Origin: Phoebastria nigripes
Taxonomy: Eukaryota; Chordata; Aves; Procellariiformes; Diomedeidae
Assembly (NCBI GenBank): GCA_035582835.1
Contig: JAYKAV010002977.1
Location: 3,310,169-3,374,168 of the forward strand
DNA: 64,000 bases
Direction of reading: 5' to 3'
Made by a program: the position numbers and the translations under genes. This document shows positions 50,101-61,000 of the stretch, in pieces (positions within the stretch are counted from its first letter, which is position 1; each line of letters begins with the position of its first letter). The notes under the pieces were generated by a model. The model was not told the DNA's origin. It did not search any database and saw only the letters and a list, made by a program, of their open reading frames with translations.

Positions 50101-52582
50101 TTGTTAATGCTCCCAACACTCCTGTGCAATAAGTAATTTAAATTGTGCTATTCTTGATCAAAAGGCAAGTGCCAAGAAGCAGATCCATTTTTTTTTTAAA
50201 GGTATTTGGACATTGTTCTAGTTGGCATTGCTTCGCTTAGCAGATGTCCTACATGACTACCATTTCCTTTTAGTAGGAATTAGGCTTTTAAGGCCCAGGT
50301 TCACCTGNCTTAAATTCCAGGGAGTTGTGAGCTTAGTGGTTCTAACTGGCTGTCGGTGCCTGAGGCACCTAGCCAGANGAAAACACAAAGATAAATCCGT
50401 TATTTCTTGCATTTAAGTGTTAGTAAGGCAACTCTTAAAGACGTTTAAATTTTTGAGCAACAAATGTCTTTTCTTAATCTACAATCAAATAACTTCAGAC
50501 CCAGAAGTAGAGGTCCCATATGTTTAAGCTGTTGGAACACCCTGCTACTTTTATTTTCTTTATAAAAGTTACTTACATTTTTACATTAATTTTGTTGCTG
50601 TCCTTGTAGTTGTAAATGGGAAATGTCTTTAAAAATGGAATTAGTGAAAATACTTGATATATTTTTCCACCTGCAATGGTGAATATTTCTCTGCAGAGAA
50701 AGTGCAGAAGGAGCTGGATGCCGTTCTGGGTCCTTCCCAGTTAATCTGCTATGAGGATCGGAGAGAACTGCCCTACACAAATGCTGTGGTTCATGAGATT
50801 CAGCGCTTCAGCAATATTATCTCAGTTGGCGTGCCCAGAGTGTGTGTGAGGAACACTACATTGCTCGGCTTTCCCCTCAAAAAGGTACAGACACAGCTTC
50901 TCAGTTGCTACAGACCTTTCCTGCATCAGTAGAGCAAGGTGTGGATTAAAATCTATTTGTGCCAGGGTCTTCTCCTCAACACCAGTGGGGTTGGATACCT
51001 CTGGGTCATAGCCTGAATGGGAACAAGGACAAGAAACCATCTGCCAGGCTGAGTTGAGTGACACAGCTCTTGGGAGAGTAGTGAAAGATGTCCCTGGATG
51101 GAAGATGGGATTTTAGCAAGTGTTTCTACAGACCAATGAAGACAAAACCCTAGAGATTGATACTGAAGGATACTGTGATTGATTTGTGCTAAGGCATTGG
51201 AAAGATTTCTGACTGAATTTTTGTCTGCAGAAAGCCTGTAAAAGATCCAGGGAAAAGCATGAATGTTTGCAACTAGCTTTCTTCAAAGAGACTAAATCAC
51301 AGAACCTTCTAATGTTTGAAGTGAAAATGGGTTTAGCACAAATAAAGTTGTTAGTTTATATTGACATGGTCACTTCCACTGTCAGGCTTGGACTGACATT
51401 CTGAAACAAAAAGACTTCATGTTTCTCACAGTTCCTACTGGGGAAATGAACCTACCAGCATACAACACTGAACTCTGAAAGTAAACTAACACTGGTCTCA
51501 CCTAGCCGATTCTGACTGCTGGGGGAGGATTGACAGCCAGAACTGAGTTAGTGTTTTTCTCCTTGCAGGGCACCATAGTTCTTCCAAATATTGCTTCGTC
51601 TTTGTATGACCCAGAGCAGTGGGAAACACCTCGACAGTTCAACCCTAGTCATTTCCTGGATAAGGATGGAAACTTTGTGAGCCAAGAAGCCTTTTTACCA
51701 TTCTCAGTAGGTAAATGGACTGACAGCACAAAGGTCAATGGTTTGGATTGGGACTGTAGAATTACGATGTCTGTTAAAAACCTATTGGTCATTTATTTTA
51801 AACCTCTGTGTGGAAAACAGTGATAAAATCAACATGATTATTTTCAGTAACATTTCCCAATCCAACTATAAACATTTGTTCTACTGAACAAATAATAACA
51901 TGGAAAATCAGCGAAGTCCTGACAAATGTATACATCTAACTTGCCCTATTTTTGGAAGGAAATTCTCTGCTAATGACTATGGTTATTGATTTGGGGCATA
52001 TATTTCAACACCAGACATACATTTGGAAAGTACTTGCAAGCAGCTGTGCTGATTCTTTATGCACACAAGACTGGAGCACGACATCTCCCAGAAAGAGCAA
52101 GTCTTTATTCTTCATTTACATGATTGAACGAATTCCTTTAAAGTTGTCAGTCAAATGAAGATGAGGTTTTTGAGGTAATTGAAGCGAAACTCAGAGCAGA
52201 AGGGCTGCACAGTTATCTATAGCTGCAGATAGATAGGATTCTTTAAAGGAAGAATTACATGAAGTTTTGTGTCATTGATTGCATTAAGTCCTAAAGAAAT
52301 TCTGGAATCAGCAAAAATACCTTTGCTTTTGTGTGAGGATGAATACGATTGCTTTTGAGGTCAGGGTAATTTACTCACTGTCCTTCCCCTCTTCCCTCTG
52401 CAGGGCACCGTGTGTGTTTGGGGGAGCATCTAGCGAGGACCGAGCTCTTCATTTTCTTTGCCAACCTGCTGCGGGCATTCACCTTCCGGCTCCCTGAGGG
52501 GGTGACGAAGATCAACACAGAGCCCATTTTGGGGGGTACGCTGCAGCCCCACCCGTACAGGGTTTGTGCCATTCCTCGCTAG
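38160..52582 (+). CDS. CYP2J-like cytochrome P450, gene 3 (complete, 9 exons, 490 aa)
   Basis: Complete ER-anchored P450 monooxygenase, family 2, CYP2J-like. Exons: 38160-38330, 39587-39749, 40861-41010, 42860-43020, 45520-45696, 48165-48306, 50697-50884, 51569-51710, 52404-52582 (stop TAG); every intron is GT-AG, and lengths equal those of gene 2 exon by exon. The start ATG, with A at -3, opens a hydrophobic anchor (about 5-22), a basic RRR and PPGP at 31-34. WKQQR (121-125), GGSETT (298-303), EIQR (355-358), FNPSHF and FSVGHRVCLG with heme-ligand Cys436 are intact. The oxygen-activation helix continues STTLNWG, with Asn308 and Gly310 unlike genes 1 and 2. In exon 2 the usual GRP has become GRL. 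Intron 3 carries an antisense CR1 3' end and intron 5 an older LINE remnant. No lesion is seen, so it is probably functional. It lies 10.9 kb after gene 2 on the same strand. Confidence 0.92.
38607..38713. repeat. Two-copy 53-bp tandem repeat in intron 1 of gene 3
   Basis: Units starting CCATCACC at 38607 and 38660 share TTGACAAATTCATGTGAAA and flanking bases with moderate divergence. It appears to be a local duplication with no known role. Confidence 0.5.
41262..41877 (-). mobile_element. CR1 LINE, 5'-truncated copy, antisense in intron 3 of gene 3
   Basis: The left edge reads ATCATAGAATG on plus, the reverse of the CR1 3' terminus (ATTCTATGAT), and the body is the familiar CR1 3' region: the plus strand contains CTTGTACTGGGGAGCCCAGA and CAGCACTCCAGATGGGTCTC. 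About 615 bp remain, typical of the 5'-truncated CR1 copies in bird genomes. It has no coding capacity of its own. Confidence 0.88.
46990..47400 (-). mobile_element. Old CR1-clade LINE reverse-transcriptase remnant, intron 5 of gene 3
   Basis: On the - strand, broken reading frames recall two LINE reverse-transcriptase regions in the expected order: EDPRN-stop-KPVRLTS, resembling the NYRPVSLTS block (about 47213-47250), and [17 protein letters not shown]...YLEF, resembling the motif around YLDFSKAF (about 47000-47090). Stops and indels are frequent, so it is ancient. CR1 or a related L2/L3 group are all possible. Confidence 0.6.
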
Positions 52583-53046
52583 GGTGGACATGTGCAGTAT
52601 GTCACAGACCATCTATTAAGCAGTCTTATTTACTTTTGTGAATGTATGTCTTGAGACCATATAACATTTTTTGTCTTGGATATGAATTTCTGCTCCAAAA
52701 GCCACCTTTTGTCTACAGCAGGGAATTTTGTTCAGATCCTGTTACCTGCTCTTGAAGGTGATCTTTTTTTTTTTTTTGGTAAAAGTTCTTTTGATCTGGA
52801 ACACACCATCATTCTCAGCCATAAAGGCATCATGCCATTGCTGTCTGGCCTGGCAGATTTAAATCTGGTATGCTGGTGAGCAAATGACAAAATTGATTGG
52901 CAGACTTCAAAAATTAATTCATTATCTCTGAGTTATCCTGTGTTCAAAAGCAATGGAGTTTGGAAAAACATACCTGGAAAATTGTGCCTCTTTATATTAC
53001 TGTCATCACTCATGACATTTCAGTCAACTTTTTGTTGATGGTCACT

Positions 53047-53052
53047 AATAAA
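53047..53052 (+). promoter_or_regulatory. Candidate poly(A) signal AATAAA of gene 3
   Basis: The first clear AATAAA noticed after the stop codon of gene 3, 465 nt downstream. This is twice the spacing in genes 1 and 2, so a variant signal closer to the stop may be used instead. Confidence 0.4.
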
Positions 53053-53537
53053 AGATATGAAGGAAAAATTAGCAACTGGTTTTATTTATGGATGGCTTAC
53101 AGTTCACTGAGAATTTCTAGATTTGATGCAGCAGAATATGTATAAGGCACCTTTAAATCTGCCAGAGGATAATTGGTTTGAGTACAGCAGAGAAAAGGTG
53201 CAGGCTGAAACTCAGTGAAGAGTGAAGATACAGAGAGCGGATTTCTTTTAGGGCAGACACTTTTAATATTTTAAAATTCTGCCAAGTTAATTTTTGGAAA
53301 GTTCTTTCTAACAGAGCAACTGTTTACTCCTGTGGGTTGTCTCCTGTCAGGATCAGCACTGGGTGTTGCTACAGCAGGTGCAAGGAGCTCCTCCAAGCGG
53401 CAGTTTGGGTTGAGGAGCCTGCTGTAATTAGAGCTGATGGTAAATTGAAAAATATACATGGAAAACACCAGAGATACTTTTTAATCACCTTAGAAGTTCA
53501 GCAGTATACCTAAAGCTACAAAGGCTTGTCATTTAAC

Positions 53538-53594
53538 GGTTGGACTTGATGAGTTTAAAGGTCTTTTCCAACTTAAAGTATTCTATGATTCTAT
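53538..53594 (+). mobile_element. CR1 LINE 3'-end fragment
   Basis: GGTTGGACTTGATGAGTTTA begins the standard CR1 3' tail, which ends in the diagnostic short repeat ATTCTATGATTCTAT. Only about 57 bp remain: an extremely truncated insertion. Confidence 0.85.
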
Positions 53595-56500
53595 ATACNC
53601 AAAATACTGGTTAAATTCAATGAAAGAGTCTATAATAGCAGAAAAGGAAAAAATTGGTTCCTGTGATGAATATAAATTTATTTATATTGTCTGGAAAAGA
53701 CTTGTAAAGTGTAAGTGAATTTGTCCTTCTTTAATATTCCTATTTCCGTGAAAGAGGATAGGACAGCTAAACAGATGATCATCTGTTAAATGAGTTATCA
53801 CTAGATGTCGACTGCTGTGTGATTGAGATTAATTTAGGCAGTTTACCATGAATCACAAATTTAGACCTGTCTCANTATTTCTAATTCAATAGCTGATGGA
53901 ACACAGCATCAAAATAGTAAGCACTTGATATTTAGCTGTTATTAAATTAAGTGGCAGAATAGCACTAGTGAAATATGGTAGATCACATCCTGACATTTTA
54001 TTTGACAGAAAACTGTGTGCCCTGTTAAAAACTGATGTCAAAGTCTCTGTGGATTTGCATGTGTGCACAGATATAGATAAGGCAAAGCAGAAAACGCTGT
54101 GATTTGGGGACGTTGGAGCTGTCATTGCTTCTTAAAAATGAAGCTGGAAACGTCAGTAGCATTACAAGCATTAACGTCATTGCTATGTGATGCTGTCACT
54201 CCTGATGGCCACATGCTTCCCCAGATATCCTTCCAAAAGGGAAGCTCATAAATAGGCCTGAGATGGAAGCTTGCCCAGGAAGGGCCGTATGCAGCCGGAG
54301 CAAGATGAGTTAGCCAAACCCAAAACAATAGACATAACTACCACTTGTCCGGATGCTCAAGAGGAGACATGCAGGGTGCTTCAGAGGAAAACTATACGTC
54401 GTATGTGGGTAGGTTATTTGCGCGTGGTTGTGCTAATGTCTATCTGTGACAGGAACCACTCGTTGGTGATTTTTAATCCGTTGCGCACAGATGCCCGGGA
54501 GAGGGGAGCCCAGCACACGAGGTGTGGCAGCAGGACATCAGCGGGCGGCTCACAGCAGGGAGATGGGAGAGGTATGCTTTTCAGAGCCTTCGGATTTCTG
54601 TTCTTGCCTGACCTATTTTAAAAATGATTCACTTTAGCTTATGTTCTAGTAAAGCCTGGTCTTCTTGAGCTTTTAAAAGCCTTTTAAAGCCTGGCTGATG
54701 TTGCCACAGAAGGCCAACAAAGCTGAGAGCAGCTTTGAGAGGAGCCCAGCTGCCACTCCTGTGTTCCATGCCAACTCTCTCAGCCTTGGCTGCGTGGTGC
54801 CTCCTCCATCAGGCTGCTGAGCCGTGTCGCTCCAGAGCTGCTGGTCTTAAGGGGTGTCTTGGAGACCTCCACCATATCCTTCATTCCTCTCTCTTCTCTT
54901 GTTTATTGCTTCTACATTATTTCTCATGGCTTGCTTGGGCTCCATTTTTGGGACAAACGAGAGGGATTGACACCCTTTCTGTCCTCTGCATCATGGATGC
55001 TAACCAGCCTGCTAGTGTCAGTGCACAGATCAGTTTGTTGCTCCCACATTGTCACCCTTCTCTGTGATGGCTGAGATTAGTTGCTTTTAGCCTGTAAAGC
55101 TGGTCGTACTGTGGTGCCTAATTTCTTGGCATGGGGCCCCATTTAAAGGACTGCTGTTCTCCTGGATCATCACATCAGTGTGTAGGTCATCCTCTGTCTT
55201 GCACTTTTTAGATCACACTTCAAAATCTAAATCCTTGTAGGTAGAACATTGAAGAATGATTGGGAGCTGGCCTGGGTGACCAGTCAAGGAGGATAGACTT
55301 GTAGGGAGGGGGACTGACTGACTTGGTTAGGCCACACTGTATTTTCCTGGAAACAAACTGGANGTTCAGTTTTGTTTACAAACATGGGAAGATGGTCAGG
55401 CTTTAGCATTGTGGTTTTATCAGATATGGAACTCTTTGCTTTGTCCTTCATCACCCTGTACTCCCCTCGTTGCTGAGCTCTTCCCCTGTGACTCCCCAGA
55501 GCAGCGCCATGCAACTGTTCAACCATACAGTGGAAGATCTGTCTATAAAGGAAAATGTAGAAAATGTAGAGAGGCAAAGTTGAAGATTTTGGGTTCATGT
55601 AGCTCTTGGAGAGGCTCAGAGCCTTACAATACCGCGATGCTCATCTGTCTCCCTTTCCACTGAATTCTGCAAGGACACTCCGAACCCAGAGGAGTCATCT
55701 GGTGAAGGTGGCTTCACAACTCTTTGTCTCTGGAGTAGCTCATGTCAGCAGGTGTGAGAGGTAATCTCCTTATGTATAAAATTGAGGCCAAAATATAAAA
55801 AGAAAAGATAAAAAATTTAATTTTGTCTTTGCTCTAAAGGCATTTGGAGAGAGAAAGCTATAATAATTATATACATAACTATAAATGACAATTAAAACAA
55901 CACATGTAGGTCAACTTGTTTTTTTCCAAAATCAGGTGGAAATAAAAGGTTTTCTGTGAGAGTTTTAACTTTGTTAAAACATTATTTTCCTGAAATTAAC
56001 ATGTAAGATGTTTTCATGTTCACAGATCTTTACCCAACAGAGGAGAAAGCATTTTCTCAGAGGTAAGAGGTTAAGAAAAGTAGATCACTGCTTAGTGCAG
56101 AGACCTTTTAAAATATACCTTGGCCTAGCAGTCCTTTTTTTACCTGGTGATAATAAAAAAGAAGAATTCTAAGGAAAGGAGAAAGGTAAGAAAAACAAAG
56201 CAGTTCCAGGAAGAGAGCCTTAGAGTTAGTGAGAATTTAAATTTTTTCAGTGTCAGCTAGAAGACAGATAAAGCAGCAAGGAGATGTGAAGACTGAGCAA
56301 ATCTTTAGTAGCTCAAATTATTTCTCCTCTAGCTGTTTGCTTTCTGAACTTACAATGGACCAGTGTCAGCTTCCTTCTGTATCAACTACAAAATGTGATC
56401 ATAAATATCATGATTTGGAGTGTGGGAAGGTGTGACTGCAATGGAACAGGAGGAGCACATAAAATATATCACTTTAGTGGGAGGAGAGAGCACACTGAAA

Positions 56501-57459
56501 AAAAAAAAAAAAAAAAAGAAATCAAGCATTTATATCAAATGTCCTGTTGAGGAGAAGGCAGAGGGGTTGCGCAGCTGTATTTGGACATTAGGATGTACAT
56601 TCAGCACCAAGACTTTTGAACTGGCTGTAAATGACCTTGTTCAGGGAGCAGAAGCAGGCCAACTCAGCCGTGCAGGGAGCTTGCCCTGGTTTTCCGTGGA
56701 GCAATTAGCCCAGGCAGGATTTTGCCTTTCTGCAGTAAGCTTCCTCCTGACGTCGAAGTTAGCTCTTGCAAAGCCAGTGTAGATGTTCCTACTCTGCACT
56801 GTGCTGCATCTGCAAGAAAAAAGTGGACCTTTCCCACCTGTGAGAAGTATTCCTCTTTAACAGAGAGAGAAATGTGGCTCCTATAAAGGAATAAGAGAAG
56901 GGCAAGGGCAAGGAATAGAGTAGGGTGAAGTTATTTAATACAAATTCCCACATTAGTAAGGACACAATTCTTGCCCTTGATTCTTGAGCCTTAACAAACA
57001 TATTCCAGTGTCTGCACGGTGTCAGAAGCACAACCTAAAGTGAATGCTTCTGCACTCTCTCATTCCTTGAAGAGTTTGCCAGTGACTACTGAGATGAGAT
57101 GAAAATTTCAACATCTAGAACTTCTATAGTGTTACCTGGCAGATTTGCTCCGTGTATCCTTAAAGTTTATACACAAAGCAAATATAAGTAGTAAAGAATA
57201 AAAATTCTGTATTTCACTAGTATAATGAGGACCAAGGAAAGTGCTGGTTTCTTAAAACTGCAGTACATTGGGAAGGCTTTCCAGCAGATGGACAATTTAA
57301 TGCCTTTTTTGGCTTTGGTTGTCAATGAAAATGGCAATGGTGATCCAGAGGCCAATACATTTACCACCACTGATGTTCATGGAAGATTTCTGTCTAGATT
57401 AGGAAGAGGAGGTTAGAAAATAACTAGATAAATGTGATGTTTTCAAATTGGCTGGGCTG
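53595..57459. other. Downstream intergenic region, no gene seen
   Basis: No P450 exon and no other recognisable exon is visible. Short open frames on both strands lack domains or splice context. A 20-base poly(A) run lies near 56499. Ambiguous bases lie near 53599, 53875 and 55363. Confidence 0.4.
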
Positions 57460-58040
57460 ATTCATCCCAGGGCACTTAGGGAACAGTATCAACCTCAGAG
57501 CTATTAGCAATTATCTATGAGAACCTGTGGAGGATGGGAAAAGGTCAAACATTTGCTTGTCTTCAGAAGGTAAGAGAAGCTGCAGTGTTATAAATCAGTC
57601 AGCCTGATTGGACTTCTCAGAACATCCTGGAAAAATAATCAAATTGTAAGCACTGGGAGGAAAACAGGAAGAGTCAGTACCCACCAAATAATGTCGAAGT
57701 GACTTAGTTTTGTTTGATGACATAGCTAGAGGTCTGTTTTCAGGAGAGAAGCCATTAATGTAATTTACTGCTCTGTAATGTGGCTTTGACACAATCTCAG
57801 AAACTCTAGGGAAACTTGGGGGTATCTGAAGCTTTGCAAAACTTCATGGAAAACTCAGGAAATATGTATGAATAGTATGATGTCAAACTGGAAAGATACA
57901 CTGCATGGGATTCTGTCCTGCATCTAGTACTATTCAATATTTAATCAAGGACCTTGATAGATAGTATAAACACCAAGCCTGGGTAAGGTCTAGTTTCTTG
58001 ATGCTGTCAGATCCCAAACTTATGCCTGCAGCAAGGTGAG
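57460..58040 (+). mobile_element. Old CR1-clade LINE reverse-transcriptase remnant
   Basis: On the + strand, segments align by eye with the middle of a CR1-like reverse transcriptase in correct order: TCAGTCAGCCTGATTGGACT (the RPVSLT block), GGAAAAATAATCAAATTGTA, GGCTTTGACACAATCTCA (the AFDTVSH block), GATTCTGTCCTGCATCTAGT with CTATTCAATATTTAATCAAG (the SVLGPxLFNIFIND block) and CACCAAGCCTGGGTAAGGTC (the DDTKLG block). Many stops and indels show it is old. It is in the same sense as the P450 genes. Confidence 0.65.
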
Positions 58041-61000
58041 AAACAGGTATTCCCAAACTTGTCATGGTTCACAGAAACTTAAAGGCAGGACCATTTTATT
58101 TGGATTTATTACCTTTGTGAAAGCACGAAGGCTGTCATGACATGGATACTTCTTCTTATCAGTTTTAATGTCAAATAGCTGGAGAGGTGANGATGACCCT
58201 ATTCCAACATCTCTCATTCTTCCCTCCTTCCTTTCTTCCTGGAGTGACAGTTTTCTCTGGGGAGTTTCTCTGGGATTTTTTTCTTGATCATTATGATTCC
58301 CACAGAGCAGTAAGTTGCAGCAGAAAAATACATTTTAGTTTTGCAGTGACACAAAATGCCTCTAAAAGCCAGAGTATTCAAATTCAAATTTGATATCCTG
58401 AGCTAAAACATTTTCTTTAGATTTTTTTGAGTAAAAGATTTAGTGGGAAAAATAGAAAGTTTTCATTAAGAAATTTCTGAGAGGGGTTATTTGAAATTGT
58501 ATTTATCCATTGAGATCATCACCCTAAAAAAATCCCAATGAACTGGATTAATTTGAAATTAATATTTCAGCTGAGTTTGGCATATCATTTTTCTTAGTGA
58601 AAAGCTTATGAACTTGTCCTAATATCTGCGAAGAAATCTCAGCCTGTGGTATTTTTAGCCAACACTCCAGGAACTATTTATTTGCTGTCCTGCAGTGTGA
58701 GATTCTAACGTTAAAGGAATAACAATAATAAAATTGCAGACCTTTCCCTGAATAGTTTATGAGATACAGCAGATGAGATGGGATGAGCTAGTAATACGAG
58801 TATATTCTGGGGTCAGCTGGTGATATGATGATATCTACAAGGAATGCATTTTAAGGAGCATTACAGAGAAAATGAAACATTTTGGACTGTTTTGTATGAT
58901 ATTCTTTTTGAAATAACTTTTTTGAATACTATAAAAATGTTTATTCCAATGATGCAGTCACATGAGCATAGGCTCTGCCTTGTAAATTCATCTTGGATTG
59001 ACAACTGTAAGCTATAGATGACTCTAGTTTGTCATATAAGGCAGGCAGCTTCCCTTAGCCTACTTTTGAGTAGTTTCAGGCAGGGACAAATATCACAGCC
59101 ACCACCCTCCACTAATATTGAGGGTATCAGTAGCTTCAGCACTCATGGACAGTAATCAACATCATAGAGAAATGCAGACAATTACTGCAGTTTTAAATGA
59201 TGTTACCAGTTTTAAGACTGCTATTGAATTATGGGACCTGCAGGCAGAGATGCACAGGATTTCAGGCTCGCTGCTTTCTGACACTATTGTGGCATTGGCC
59301 TGAGTCATGGCAGAAAAGGACACAACTTTGCGGGAGTTCACTGTTTAAATATCTAGTCCTAATGCATGTATTTAGTCTGACGCTTAGTTAAGGGAAGCTG
59401 TCTCTGTGCAGCCTTCAGCCTACTCAAGAACATCAACAGCTGCTAGAGAGTGTGCTGGTTCATTCAGCATAGATCAAGTGTGAATTCTGCAGCACAAAAT
59501 TATCCAATTTTAATATTTCAGCAGTGCATCCTCTGAAGAACCAGGCAGAGGGCAGCAAAGGTCTCTTTGAAAGGGCTGTGCCTGAATTGCTGTCGCCAGC
59601 TTAGCAAGGGCTAGCTTTAAATGAACCAGTTTCACCAGGTTATGCTGGAGTTCATTACACGCTTATTTGCCATCAGTATGAGACTGGTTGAGGATGAGAT
59701 TCAAATGCTACAATACAATGTCCTTAATAGATTTCTCGGACACGTTGGTAAAACCCGGTATCTGTGGGGTTTCTTGTTTACTTGGTACATGGATATTATT
59801 CACTGTGACCATGCTCTTCTGCCCTCTGATCAAGATAACAGGTCCATAATTTTCTCTGTACTTATAGTCTCTCCCACATAAGGGAATGCAGTGCGCTGGG
59901 GAAGCTCCCAAATAACTTACTGTATGTCTCGCATTAACCCTAATTTTCTCTAGGTGAGATAGTGGCATTAGACCAGGCCCAGATGTTGGAAAAACAAAGT
60001 AATTATACAATTTGAAATGTGGGAATCATCCACGAGGCTTAGAAGCAGAACATATGTTCAATTTAACGTGCCTCTCTCCTTTCCTTGCTGTTAAGTACTG
60101 CCAAGAGAAAAAAGAAAACTCTGCTAAAATTAAAAAAGCCACCACCAAACACCCAACCCCCCCCAAAACCAAAACAAAACAGAAAATATTGAATAGAATA
60201 ATTCTGGCTTTTGTTCGTCAGTTTTAGCTTGATGATTTTTACCCAGCTTTGCAGGTGAGCTTCTGCAGGAGGGGAGTCAGGACTGAAAATGATTTGCCTC
60301 TTATCTTTAGGATGTGTTTGACAGGATGGTTAACACAGACCTGACCAAAATGATTCTCCTTGAACAACGCTATCACTTGATCAAAGAAAGCCCTGTACTC
60401 CATGAATCTGAACAGTAGAAAGTGTCTCAACGGATCAACCCAAAGTGCTTAATGAACAAAGATAGAGGACTTGTCTTTCCATCCTTCCCTTTCTGAAAGG
60501 TGTGTTGAGCACTGGCTCCTTTAGTGGGTTACACTATTTTGCAGATGTTGGAAAGATGATTTCCATGTTAAGGACCGGTCACAAGGAGTGTGATCTACTG
60601 TTATTGTTCAAACTTTTCTCATGGCTGGCTGGCTGTAGCAACCTGTGTCACTCCCCATTGACACCTGCTTGATTGCACATTATCTTATGAATACCTGCTT
60701 TGTTATGTGTGTGTAGTGGCATTTTCAGGCTTTAGGAGATTCTGCATTTAAGACTGTTCATGGTCTTAAGTTAGTCTCTTTGTAGACTTCTATTATGAGG
60801 CATGCTAAAATTTCATTGCTATTTGATCACTTGCTGTGTTATTCACAGGATCCCCATGGGCAGGATGGACATTGCTAATGGCAAAAGTTGCCCTCAATTT
60901 CTCTACACCCTTATCACCCAGTGGGTATATTCAGACTTATGGCATTACCAAAATTTGCACAGAACCAAATACTGCATAACTAATGCATCCATAGCATTTT

